From Vandammella animalimorsus (lineage in GTDB: Bacteria > Pseudomonadota > Gammaproteobacteria > Burkholderiales > Burkholderiaceae_C), in assembly GCF_002285265.1 (NCBI RefSeq), contig NZ_NSJB01000001.1, positions 558,001-622,000 on the forward strand: a stretch of 64,000 nucleotides of DNA. Reading direction: 5' to 3'. A program made the position numbers and the translations under genes. Numbering within the stretch: the stretch's first letter is position 1; every line of letters starts with the position of its first letter. Shown in pieces: positions 29,475 to 37,379 of this stretch. A model generated the notes under the pieces. That model saw nothing but the letters and a program-made list of their open reading frames with translations, was not told where the DNA came from and made no database searches.

Positions 29475-32003
29475 TCAGCCCAGGATGGGCCCGGCGGGCT
29501 CATCGGCAGGCGCATGCGGCGCCTGCATGGCCGGCAGCCAGAAGGAAAATTCACAGCCTGTTACCAGGGTGCCATTGTAGAGGTTGCGCACTTGCATTTT
29601 TCCTTGATGGGATTCGATGATGCTGCGGCACAGGTTCAGGCCGATGCCCATGCCGTCTTGCTTGGTGGAGTAAAACGCATCGAAGAGGTGCTCCAGTGCC
29701 TCATCGGGCAGGCCCGGCCCCTGGTCGGCAATGCGAAAGCGCAGGCCCGCGCCATCGCGGTGCACGATCAGCTCGATGCCGCGGCGCTGGGCCGGCAGCT
29801 CAGCGCCATCGATGGCCTCGGCGGCGTTCTTCAGCAGGTTGATCAGCACCTGTTCGATGAGGATGGCGTCGGCCTGCAGCGGCGGCAGCTGGGCTTCGAT
29901 TTGCACGCTCAGGCGCACGTTGCGCCGGCGGATTTCGATGTTGGCCAGCTCGATGGCCTCGCCAACCAGGCGCTGGGCCTGGCAGGGCTCGCGCTGCGAC
30001 TGGCTGCGCTGCACGAAGGAGCGGATGCGGTGGATGACCTGCCCGGCGCGCACGGCCTGGTGGGCGGTCTTCTCCAGCGGCAGCAGCAGCTGCTCTTTGT
30101 CGATGGTGTTGTTCTGGATGCGCGCAATCATGCCGCCGACGTAGTTGCTGATGGCCGCCAGGGGCTGGTTGAGCTCATGCGCCACGCTGGAGGCCATCTC
30201 CCCCATGGTCATCAGGCGGTTGACGCTCTCCATCTTCTGCATCTGGCGCGAGGCCTGCTCCTCGGCCTGCTTGCGCTTGCTGATGTCCGTGGCAATCAGC
30301 ATCTGCGCCAGGCGCCCATCGACCCATTCGAGGTAGCGCGAGCGCACTTCCAGCCATTTGCCCAGCGATTCGACGTAGATCTCGGCGCGCTCGGAGCTGG
30401 CGCTGGTGAGCATGTCCGCAGGCAGGCCCATCAGCAAATCCTCGGGCCCCGCAGCGTCGCCCTGGTCTTCATCGCCCTGCCGCGCGCGGCTGGCGTCGCG
30501 CTCGCCGGCCTGGGCCAGCATCTGCAAATGCCCGGCGCTGTGCGTGCCAAACCATTGGCGGTAGAGGCGGTTGGCAAACAACAGCTCCTTGCTGCCCAGC
30601 GGGGTGATGCTGATGGAGGCGTCCAGCGATTCGAGCACCAGCGTGAAGCGCTCGTGCGCGGTGGCCAGTTGCTGGCGGATGCGGTTGGGCTCGGTGATGT
30701 CGTTGATGGTGGTCAGCCAGCCCACCTGCGTGCCGCTCTCATTGCGCAGCGGCGTCAGAAAGACCCGCGCATCGAACGAGGTGCCATTCTTGCGCCGCAT
30801 GCGCAGCTGCAACCCGCCCGGGTAGTGCCGGCCATCGAGCTCGGCCTGAAAGCGCTGCTGCAGGATCTCCCGATCCTGGCGCGGCCAGTAGGGAAAGGGC
30901 GCCTTCATGCCCACCATTTCGTCCTGACTCCAGCCCACCATGCGGCTGAAGGCGGCGTTGGTGTAGGTCGTCGTGCCCTGCATGTCCAGCGCGCGGATGC
31001 CGGTGGTCAAGGCGTTTTCGATTGCCAGGCGGAAGTTGTATTCCTGGCGCAGGTGGCGCTGCGTCTGCAGGCGCCTGCGGCTCAGGCGCCAGTTCATCCA
31101 CAGCATGCCCACTGTGCTTAAGCCCAGCAGCAGCAGCAGCAGCGACAGCGCGCGCGTGGTCATGCTCCGGTCGGAGCGGTACACGGCCACGTTCAGCCGC
31201 CATTGCCCGCCCAGCGGCTGCACCGGCACGGCCAGCTGCGCCGGGGCCTGCTGCGCCGGATCCCAGGCAAAGCCGGCCTCGGCCCTTGCGGGCCGTGCGG
31301 GCGCGGCGCCGGCAATGAGCTGGCCTTGCGCGTCGAGCAGCGACACGGCCAGGCCATCGGTCAGGCGCGCCTCGTTCAAGGCGGCGTTGAGCAGCAGGTG
31401 CGGCGCGTACTCGGCCATCACCGCCCCGAGCGGGTGGCCATTGATCTCGATGGGGATGAAGAACTGCAGCACGGCCGGCTGCACTTCCTGGCTTTGCTGC
31501 TCCTGCCCGGCCACGCTGCGCCAATGGCTTTGCAACGCATCCTCGGGCGCGATGCCCTGCACCACCTGCCCCAGGTTGCGCCGCAGGCTGCTGGGGACCA
31601 TGGCCGAATGGTGGCTGCTGACCACGCGCTGGCTGGCATCGAACCAGGTCAGCGCATACAGCGCCCGGTCGCGCCCGATGAGCGCGCGCGCGCCCTGATC
31701 AAAACCAGTGTTGGAGTTGGGCGAGAGCATGTCCAGCACCAGGCGCTGGATCTGGTCCTGCCGCGAGAGCAGCTGCTCGTTCAGGCGCAGCTGCAGAAAC
31801 TGCGTGTGCTGCTGCAGCAGCTGTTTCTCGCGGGCCTGTTCCTCACTGCGCAAAAACCCATACGCCCCGACCATGACAACGACGAACAGCACGACGGACA
31901 GCAGCGGAATCAGCACACTGAGCCGCTCCAGGCGCAGCCAAGTGGCATTCTTGCCATTGGCAGCGCGAATGGGGTTGTGCAGCGGGGAGGCGGTTTCGGG
32001 CAT
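29475..32003 (-). CDS. Membrane sensor histidine kinase with two PAS domains
   Basis: The 842-residue product has two membrane helices (about 28-50 and about 290-312) enclosing a periplasmic sensor of some 240 residues. PAS 1 follows (FRLAIENALTTGIRALDMQG... VGWLTTINDIT), then PAS 2 (VLESLDASISITPLGSKEL...). The HisKA H-box SVAHELNQPLAAISNY and a complete HATPase (N-box LINLLKNAAEAI, G1 DQGPGLPDE, G2 GMGIGLNLC) end it. This is the FixL/TodS/TutC-like kinase family that pairs with FixJ-type regulators. The ATG at 32003 is used; the frame extends 62 codons further without support. Confidence 0.9.
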   Translation of the reverse strand: MPETASPLHNPIRAANGKNATWLRLERLSVLIPLLSVVLFVVVMVGAYGFLRSEEQAREKQLLQQHTQFLQLRLNEQLLSRQDQIQRLVLDMLSPNSNTGFDQGARALIGRDRALYALTWFDASQRVVSSHHSAMVPSSLRRNLGQVVQGIAPEDALQSHWRSVAGQEQQSQEVQPAVLQFFIPIEINGHPLGAVMAEYAPHLLLNAALNEARLTDGLAVSLLDAQGQLIAGAAPARPARAEAGFAWDPAQQAPAQLAVPVQPLGGQWRLNVAVYRSDRSMTTRALSLLLLLLGLSTVGMLWMNWRLSRRRLQTQRHLRQEYNFRLAIENALTTGIRALDMQGTTTYTNAAFSRMVGWSQDEMVGMKAPFPYWPRQDREILQQRFQAELDGRHYPGGLQLRMRRKNGTSFDARVFLTPLRNESGTQVGWLTTINDITEPNRIRQQLATAHERFTLVLESLDASISITPLGSKELLFANRLYRQWFGTHSAGHLQMLAQAGERDASRARQGDEDQGDAAGPEDLLMGLPADMLTSASSERAEIYVESLGKWLEVRSRYLEWVDGRLAQMLIATDISKRKQAEEQASRQMQKMESVNRLMTMGEMASSVAHELNQPLAAISNYVGGMIARIQNNTIDKEQLLLPLEKTAHQAVRAGQVIHRIRSFVQRSQSQREPCQAQRLVGEAIELANIEIRRRNVRLSVQIEAQLPPLQADAILIEQVLINLLKNAAEAIDGAELPAQRRGIELIVHRDGAGLRFRIADQGPGLPDEALEHLFDAFYSTKQDGMGIGLNLCRSIIESHQGKMQVRNLYNGTLVTGCEFSFWLPAMQAPHAPADEPAGPILG

Positions 32004-32521
32004 GCGGCGAAAACATGGGCAGGGCGGCAAACCGCCCGTGCCGAGAGCGTGACGAAAAGGGGGCTTATTGTGCCGGCCCGCCGCAACGGCCAGGCAAAAC
32101 CCCCAGCGCAGGCTTGCCGGGCGCAGAAAGCCGGCAAAATTTTCTTGATGCGAAAAACGCTGTCTCAATTTGAAACAAGACCCCGGCAAACATGCGACAC
32201 TGCAGGCGTTGCAGCGTCCCCGGGGAAAGTCTGCCCGGCCACTGTGCGTGAGGGCGCTTGGGCCGCAGATTCCGCGTTTCCCCTAGGTATTGCCGCGGCC
32301 TTTGAGGCTGGCGCGCGTGGCGCTCTCGGGTAGATTCCAAGGCAAGGTTTGCACGCCTGACGGCGCGCGCCGTGTGCACCTGCGGATTCGAGTGGTTTGC
32401 GCGCCCCTGGCGCCCCATTCCGAACCGCCGCGCACACCGCGCTGGCTGGATTGGTGCAGATCTTCCCAAGCGGTGTGGTGCTGCACAGCATCGTGATTTC
32501 ATGAAATGGAGACTGGACGAT
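32004..32521. other. Divergent regulatory region, histidine kinase / aceE
   Basis: This 518-bp gap has no supported gene. It contains the 17-bp dyad at 32161-32177 in a locally AT-richer stretch (about 32130-32180). GGAG (32509-32512) is the ribosome-binding site of aceE. It must hold the promoters of both the kinase gene and the pyruvate dehydrogenase genes. Confidence 0.6.
32161..32177. promoter_or_regulatory. Operator-like dyad upstream of aceE
   Basis: TGTCTCA-ATT-TGAAACA is an inverted repeat with 7-bp arms (6 of 7 paired) and a 3-bp centre, 345 bp before aceE and 158 bp before the kinase start. It looks like a binding site for a dimeric regulator. Which one, and which of the divergent genes it controls, is not shown. 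Confidence 0.45.
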
Positions 32522-35257
32522 ATGAGCGATCAGACAAGCATGACGGGCAAGGCACTGGCGGCCACGGACGCCGTGGACACCGACGCCCAGGAAACCCGCG
32601 AGTGGCTCGATGCGCTCTCGGCCGTGATCGACCGCGAGGGCGCCGAGCGGGCGCATTTTCTGATCGAGGAGCTGCTGGAGCACGCGCGCCAGCACAGCAT
32701 CGACCTGCCGTTTTCGGCCACCACGGGCTACGTCAACACCATTGAGCCGGAGCAGGAGGCGCGCTGCCCCGGCAACATCGCCATCGAGAAGCGCCTGCGC
32801 GCCTACATGCGCTGGAACGCCATGGCGATGGTGGTGCGCGCCAACCGCCTCAACCCCGACGACGGGGGCGATCTGGGCGGGCACATTGGCTCGTTCGCCT
32901 CGCTGGCCTCCATGCTGGGCGCGGGCTTCAACCACTTCTGGCACGCCGAGAGTGAAAACCACGGCGGCGACTGCCTCTACATCCAGGGCCACAGCGCGCC
33001 GGGCATTTACGCGCGCGCCTATCTGGAAGGGCGCATCACCGAGGCGCAGATGGACAGCTTCCGTCAGGAGGTCGATGGCAAGGGCCTGTCCAGCTACCCG
33101 CACCCCAAGCTGATGCCCGAGTTCTGGCAGTTTCCCACCGTCAGCATGGGCCTGGGGCCGCTGATGGCCATTTACCAGGCGCGTTTTCTGAAGTATTTGC
33201 AGGCGCGCGGCATCGCCAACACCGAGGGGCGCAAGGTCTGGGCCTTCATGGGCGATGGCGAGATGGACGAGCCCGAGAGCCTGGGCGCCATTGGCCTGGC
33301 CGCGCGCGAGAACCTGGACAACCTGATCTTCGTCATCAACTGCAACCTGCAACGCCTGGACGGCCCGGTGCGCGGCAACGGCAAGATCATCCAGGAGCTG
33401 GAGGGCGAATTCCGCGGCAGCGGCTGGAACGTCATCAAGCTGATCTGGGGCAAGGGCTGGGACGAGCTGCTGGCGCGCGACAAGAGCGGCAAGCTCAAGC
33501 AGCTGATGATGGAGACGCTGGACGGCGACTACCAGGCCATGAAGGCCAACGACGGCGCCTACGTGCGCAAGCACTTCTTCGGCAAATACCCGGAGACGGC
33601 CAAGCTGGTCGAGCACATGAGCGACGACGAGATCTGGGAGCTGCGCCGCGGCGGCCACGAGCCGAGCAAGGTGTACGCGGCCTTCCACGCCGCGCACCAC
33701 CACAAGGGCCAGCCCACGGTGCTGCTGGTCAAGACGGTGAAGGGCTACGGCATGGGCAAGGCCGGCGAGGGCAAGAACACCGTGCACCAGACCAAGAAGC
33801 TCAGCGACGAGGACGTGCGCTACATCCGCGACCGCTTCGGCATCCCCGTGCCCGACAGCGAGCTGGACAAGCTGCCCTACTACAAGCCGGCCGACGACAC
33901 GCCGGAGATGAAGTACCTGCACGAGCGCCGCCAGGCCCTGGGAGGCTACCTGCCCAAGCGCCGCACCAAGGCCGATGAGAGCTTCACTATCCCCAGCCTG
34001 GAGACCTTCAAGGCCGTGCTCGAACCCACGGCCGAGGGCCGCGAGATCAGCACCACCCAGGCCTTTGTGCGCTTTCTCACGCAGCTGCTGCGCGACAAGG
34101 CCTTTGGCCCGCGCGTGGTGCCCATTCTGGTGGACGAGGCGCGCACCTTCGGCATGGAGGGGCTGTTCCGCCAGATCGGCATCTACAACCCGCGCGGCCA
34201 GCAGTACACCCCGGTCGATAAGGACCAGGTCATGTACTACAAGGAGGCCACCGACGGCCAGATCCTGCAAGAAGGCATCAACGAGGCCGGCGGCATGGCC
34301 AGCTGGATCGCGGCGGCCACCAGCTACAGCACGTCCAACCGCATCATGATGCCGTTTTACGTGTTCTATTCCATGTTCGGCTTCCAGCGCGTGGGCGACC
34401 TGGCCTGGGCCGCGGGCGACATGCAGGCGCGCGGCTTTCTGCTGGGCGGCACATCGGGGCGCACCACGCTCAACGGCGAAGGCTTGCAGCACGAGGACGG
34501 GCACAGCCACATCCTGGCCGGCACCATCCCCAACTGCATCAGCTACGACCCCACCTTCGCGCACGAGGTCGCCGTCATCCTGCACCACGGCTTGAAACGC
34601 ATGGTGGAAAAGCAGGACAACGTGTTCTATTACCTCACCCTGCTCAACGAGAACTACGCCATGCCCGGCCTCACGCCCGGCACCGAGGAGCAGATCATCC
34701 GCGGCATGTACCTGTGCCAGCGCGGCGCGCAGGCGCCCGTGCAGCGCGTGCAGCTGCTGGGCAGCGGCACCATCTTGCGCGAGAGCATCGCCGCCCAGGC
34801 CCTGCTGGCGCAGGACTGGGGCATTGCCGCCGACGTGTGGAGCTGCCCCAGCTTCAACGAACTGGCGCGCGACGGCCAGGACTGCGCGCGCTGGAACCTG
34901 CTGCACCCCACCGACGCGCCGCGCACGCCCTTCGTGGCGCAGCAGCTGGCCGGGCACGAGGGGCCGGTGATCGCCGCCACCGACTACATGAAGAACTACG
35001 CCGAGCAAATCCGCCCCTTCATGCCCAAGAACGAGCAAGGCGCGGCCCGCAGCTACACCGTGCTGGGCACCGACGGCTTTGGCCGCTCAGACTTCCGCCG
35101 CAAGCTGCGCGAGCACTTCGAGGTCAACCGCCACTACATCGTGCTGGCCGCGCTCAAGGCCCTGGCCGACGAGGGCAAGCTGCCCGCCGCGCGCGTGGCC
35201 GAGGCCATCGCCAAATACGGCATCCAGGCCGACAAGATCAACCCGCTGCACGCCTGA
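32522..35257 (+). CDS. aceE: Pyruvate dehydrogenase E1 (homodimeric)
   Basis: This thiamin-diphosphate enzyme decarboxylates pyruvate and acetylates the lipoyl groups of AceF. The 911-residue product is the single-chain homodimeric type (E. coli 887). Early motifs are ETREWLDALSAVIDREG, GGHIGSFASLASMLGAGFNHFWHA and the ThDP motif GDGEMDEPESLGAI...NLIFVINCNLQRLDGPV. The C-terminal half has ATSYSTSNRIMMPFYVFYSMFGFQR and GTDGFGRSD. The ATG at 32522 with GGAG upstream is preferred to an ATG at 32501. aceF follows after 23 bp. Confidence 0.97.
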   Translation: MSDQTSMTGKALAATDAVDTDAQETREWLDALSAVIDREGAERAHFLIEELLEHARQHSIDLPFSATTGYVNTIEPEQEARCPGNIAIEKRLRAYMRWNAMAMVVRANRLNPDDGGDLGGHIGSFASLASMLGAGFNHFWHAESENHGGDCLYIQGHSAPGIYARAYLEGRITEAQMDSFRQEVDGKGLSSYPHPKLMPEFWQFPTVSMGLGPLMAIYQARFLKYLQARGIANTEGRKVWAFMGDGEMDEPESLGAIGLAARENLDNLIFVINCNLQRLDGPVRGNGKIIQELEGEFRGSGWNVIKLIWGKGWDELLARDKSGKLKQLMMETLDGDYQAMKANDGAYVRKHFFGKYPETAKLVEHMSDDEIWELRRGGHEPSKVYAAFHAAHHHKGQPTVLLVKTVKGYGMGKAGEGKNTVHQTKKLSDEDVRYIRDRFGIPVPDSELDKLPYYKPADDTPEMKYLHERRQALGGYLPKRRTKADESFTIPSLETFKAVLEPTAEGREISTTQAFVRFLTQLLRDKAFGPRVVPILVDEARTFGMEGLFRQIGIYNPRGQQYTPVDKDQVMYYKEATDGQILQEGINEAGGMASWIAAATSYSTSNRIMMPFYVFYSMFGFQRVGDLAWAAGDMQARGFLLGGTSGRTTLNGEGLQHEDGHSHILAGTIPNCISYDPTFAHEVAVILHHGLKRMVEKQDNVFYYLTLLNENYAMPGLTPGTEEQIIRGMYLCQRGAQAPVQRVQLLGSGTILRESIAAQALLAQDWGIAADVWSCPSFNELARDGQDCARWNLLHPTDAPRTPFVAQQLAGHEGPVIAATDYMKNYAEQIRPFMPKNEQGAARSYTVLGTDGFGRSDFRRKLREHFEVNRHYIVLAALKALADEGKLPAARVAEAIAKYGIQADKINPLHA

Positions 35258-35280
35258 GGCGGCCAGGAAGGAGACAACAC

Positions 35281-36990
35281 ATGGCATTGGTTGAAGTCAA
35301 GGTCCCCGACATTGGCGACTTCTCGGACGTGGCCGTCATCGAGCTGCTGGTGCAGCCGGGCGACACCGTGCAGGCCGAGCAAAGCCTGATCACCGTGGAG
35401 AGCGACAAGGCCAGCATGGAAATCCCCAGCAGCCACGCCGGCGTGGTCAAGGAGCTCAAAGTCAAGCTGGGCGACAAAGTCAGCGAAGGCGCCGTCGTGC
35501 TGCTGCTGGAGGCTGAAGGGGCGGAAGAAAAACCGGCCCCAGCGCCCGCTGAACCAACGCAGGCAGCGACCAAAAACGAAGCAAGCGCCGCGCCGGCGGA
35601 ACCGGCACCGGCAGCGGCCGCCCCCGCCGCCAGCGGCCCGGTCGAAGTGCGCGTGCCCGACATTGGCGACTTCAAGGACGTGGCCGTGATCGAGGTGTTC
35701 GTGCAGCCCGGCGACACGGTGAAGGTGGAGCAATCGCTCATCACCGTCGAGAGCGACAAGGCCAGCATGGAAATCCCCAGCAGCCATGCGGGCGTGGTCA
35801 AGGCGCTGAAGGTCAAGCTGGGCGACAAGCTCAACATGGGCGACGTGATCGCCGTGCTGGAAGGCGCGGCGGCTGCGCCGCCGGTTCAGCGTTCGGCGTC
35901 CGGCGTTGAGCGTGAATCTGCTCCCGCGCCCGCTGCGGCCCCTGCCGCCGCATCTTCTCCCTCTCCCGCCCAGGCGGGAGAGGGCAGGGGTGAGGGCAGG
36001 GCGGCCGCCAACGCAGCCCCCGCCGCCCACGACCCGACCAAACCCCCGCTGGGCCTGCCCCACGCCAGCCCCAGCGTGCGCAAGTTCGCGCGCGAGCTGG
36101 GCGTGCCGCTGGCCGAGGTCAAAGGCAGCGGCCCCAAAGGCCGCATCACGCAGCAGGACGTGCAGCAATTCACCCAGGCCGTCATGGCCGGCCGCCTGCA
36201 AACCCAGGCCCAGGCCGCCCGCGCGCCCGCAGGTGGTGGCACAGGCGGTGGCGCCGGGCTGGACCTGCTGCCCTGGCCCAAGGTGGACTTCGCCAAGTTC
36301 GGCCCCGTCGAGGCCAGGCCGCTGTCCCGCATCAAGAAGATCAGCGGCGCCAACCTGGCGCGCAACTGGGTGATGATCCCCCACGTCACCAACAACGAAG
36401 ATGCCGACATCACCGAGCTGGAAGCCCTGCGCGTGCAGCTCAACAAGGAAAACGAGAAGAGCGGCGTCAAAGTCACCATGCTGGCCTTCCTCATCAAAGC
36501 CTGCGTGGCCGCGCTGAAGAAATTCCCCGAATTCAACGCCAGCCTGGACGGCGACAACCTGGTCTACAAGCAGTACTGGAACATCGGCTTCGCTGCCGAT
36601 ACCCCCAATGGCCTGGTCGTGCCCGTCATCAAGCAGGCCGACGCCAAGGGCGTGATGCAGATCAGCCAGGAGCTGGCCGAACTCAGCAAAAAAGCCCGCG
36701 ACGGCAAGGCCAGCCCGGCCGACATGCAGGGCGCGACCTTCACCATCAGCAGCCTGGGCGGCATTGGCGGCACCTACTTCACGCCCATCATCAACGCGCC
36801 CGAAGTGGCCATCCTCGGCGTATGCCGCAGCGAAATGCGCCCGCGCTGGAATGGCGAGAAATTCAAGCCCCGCCTGATGCTGCCGCTCAGCTTGAGCTAC
36901 GACCACCGCGTTATCGACGGGGCGGCGGCTGCGCGCTTCAACGCCTATCTGGCCCAGGTGCTGGCGGACTTCCGCCGGGTGATGCTGTAA
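35281..36990 (+). CDS. aceF: Dihydrolipoamide acetyltransferase (E2)
   Basis: This is the core of the pyruvate dehydrogenase complex. The 569-residue product has two lipoyl domains (1-78, lipoyl Lys43; 120-196, lipoyl Lys160, both in ESDKASMEIP). The peripheral-subunit-binding domain lies at about 262-297 (ASPSVRKFARELGVPLAEVKG), and the catalytic acyltransferase domain ends in SYDHRVIDGAAAARF (His and Asp). The linker at 201-240 is unusual because its DNA is a repeat plus a REP-like palindrome. The start follows AGGAAGGAGA. The next gene begins 15 bp after the stop and is an AT-rich insertion. Confidence 0.97.
   Translation: MALVEVKVPDIGDFSDVAVIELLVQPGDTVQAEQSLITVESDKASMEIPSSHAGVVKELKVKLGDKVSEGAVVLLLEAEGAEEKPAPAPAEPTQAATKNEASAAPAEPAPAAAAPAASGPVEVRVPDIGDFKDVAVIEVFVQPGDTVKVEQSLITVESDKASMEIPSSHAGVVKALKVKLGDKLNMGDVIAVLEGAAAAPPVQRSASGVERESAPAPAAAPAAASSPSPAQAGEGRGEGRAAANAAPAAHDPTKPPLGLPHASPSVRKFARELGVPLAEVKGSGPKGRITQQDVQQFTQAVMAGRLQTQAQAARAPAGGGTGGGAGLDLLPWPKVDFAKFGPVEARPLSRIKKISGANLARNWVMIPHVTNNEDADITELEALRVQLNKENEKSGVKVTMLAFLIKACVAALKKFPEFNASLDGDNLVYKQYWNIGFAADTPNGLVVPVIKQADAKGVMQISQELAELSKKARDGKASPADMQGATFTISSLGGIGGTYFTPIINAPEVAILGVCRSEMRPRWNGEKFKPRLMLPLSLSYDHRVIDGAAAARFNAYLAQVLADFRRVML
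35884..35996. repeat. Repeat sequences translated as an AceF linker
   Basis: Two repeat types lie in frame between lipoyl domain 2 and the subunit-binding domain. At 35884-35916 is a degenerate heptamer tract (GTTCAGC/GTTCGGC/GTTGAGC) of the kind found before parE. At 35959-35984 a 12-bp perfect stem, CCCTCTCCCGCC with GGCGGGAGAGGG, is followed by AGGGGTGAGGG. The second is the reverse orientation of the element in lpdA at 37698-37733. Confidence 0.75.
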
Positions 36991-37005
36991 GACAGGAGAT
37001 GTGAG

Positions 37006-37377
37006 ATGTGTTCTAAAAAAGTATTTTGGGGCCTCACAATAGGGGAGTGGAATATTGCAATTTTCGTGCCGCTGGCACTAGCGCTCTTAGGATATTGTAA
37101 TTGCTACTGGTTGATGAATTTTAAATCTTTTTTATCTTTGTTTGTTCCTGTTATTGCGGCTTTGCTGGCTTATAAATTATTGCGTAAAACAGAAGAAAGA
37201 ATAAAAAATATAGAGAGCATTTTAAATGATTCCAAGAGATCCCGGGGGAGACGTTACTTATTGAGAAAAAAAATAGAAAATGATGATTCATTAGTTCAAT
37301 TTTATTTCTATGTGACAGCCGTTGCATCTGCCGTACTATTTTTTATTTCTATTCATCCTAATTGTAGAGGGGGATAA
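37006..37377 (+). CDS. AT-rich small membrane protein inserted between aceF and lpdA
   Basis: The 123-residue product is not recognised. Three hydrophobic segments are seen: about 14-37 (NIAIFVPLALALLGY...), 41-58 (FLSLFVPVIAALLAYKLL) and 96-115 (VQFYFYVTAVASAVLFFISI). A very basic, helical loop lies between the second and third (RKTEERIKNIESILNDSKR...RRYLLRKK). Base and codon use are unlike the flanking genes: many TTA, ATA, AAA and TTT codons in a high-GC genome, pointing to recent transfer. It has its own ribosome site (AGGAGATGTGAG) and lpdA follows 2 bp after its stop, so it is carried on the pyruvate dehydrogenase transcript. Confidence 0.8.
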   Translation: MCSKKVFWGLTIGEWNIAIFVPLALALLGYCNCYWLMNFKSFLSLFVPVIAALLAYKLLRKTEERIKNIESILNDSKRSRGRRYLLRKKIENDDSLVQFYFYVTAVASAVLFFISIHPNCRGG

Positions 37378-37379
37378 GT

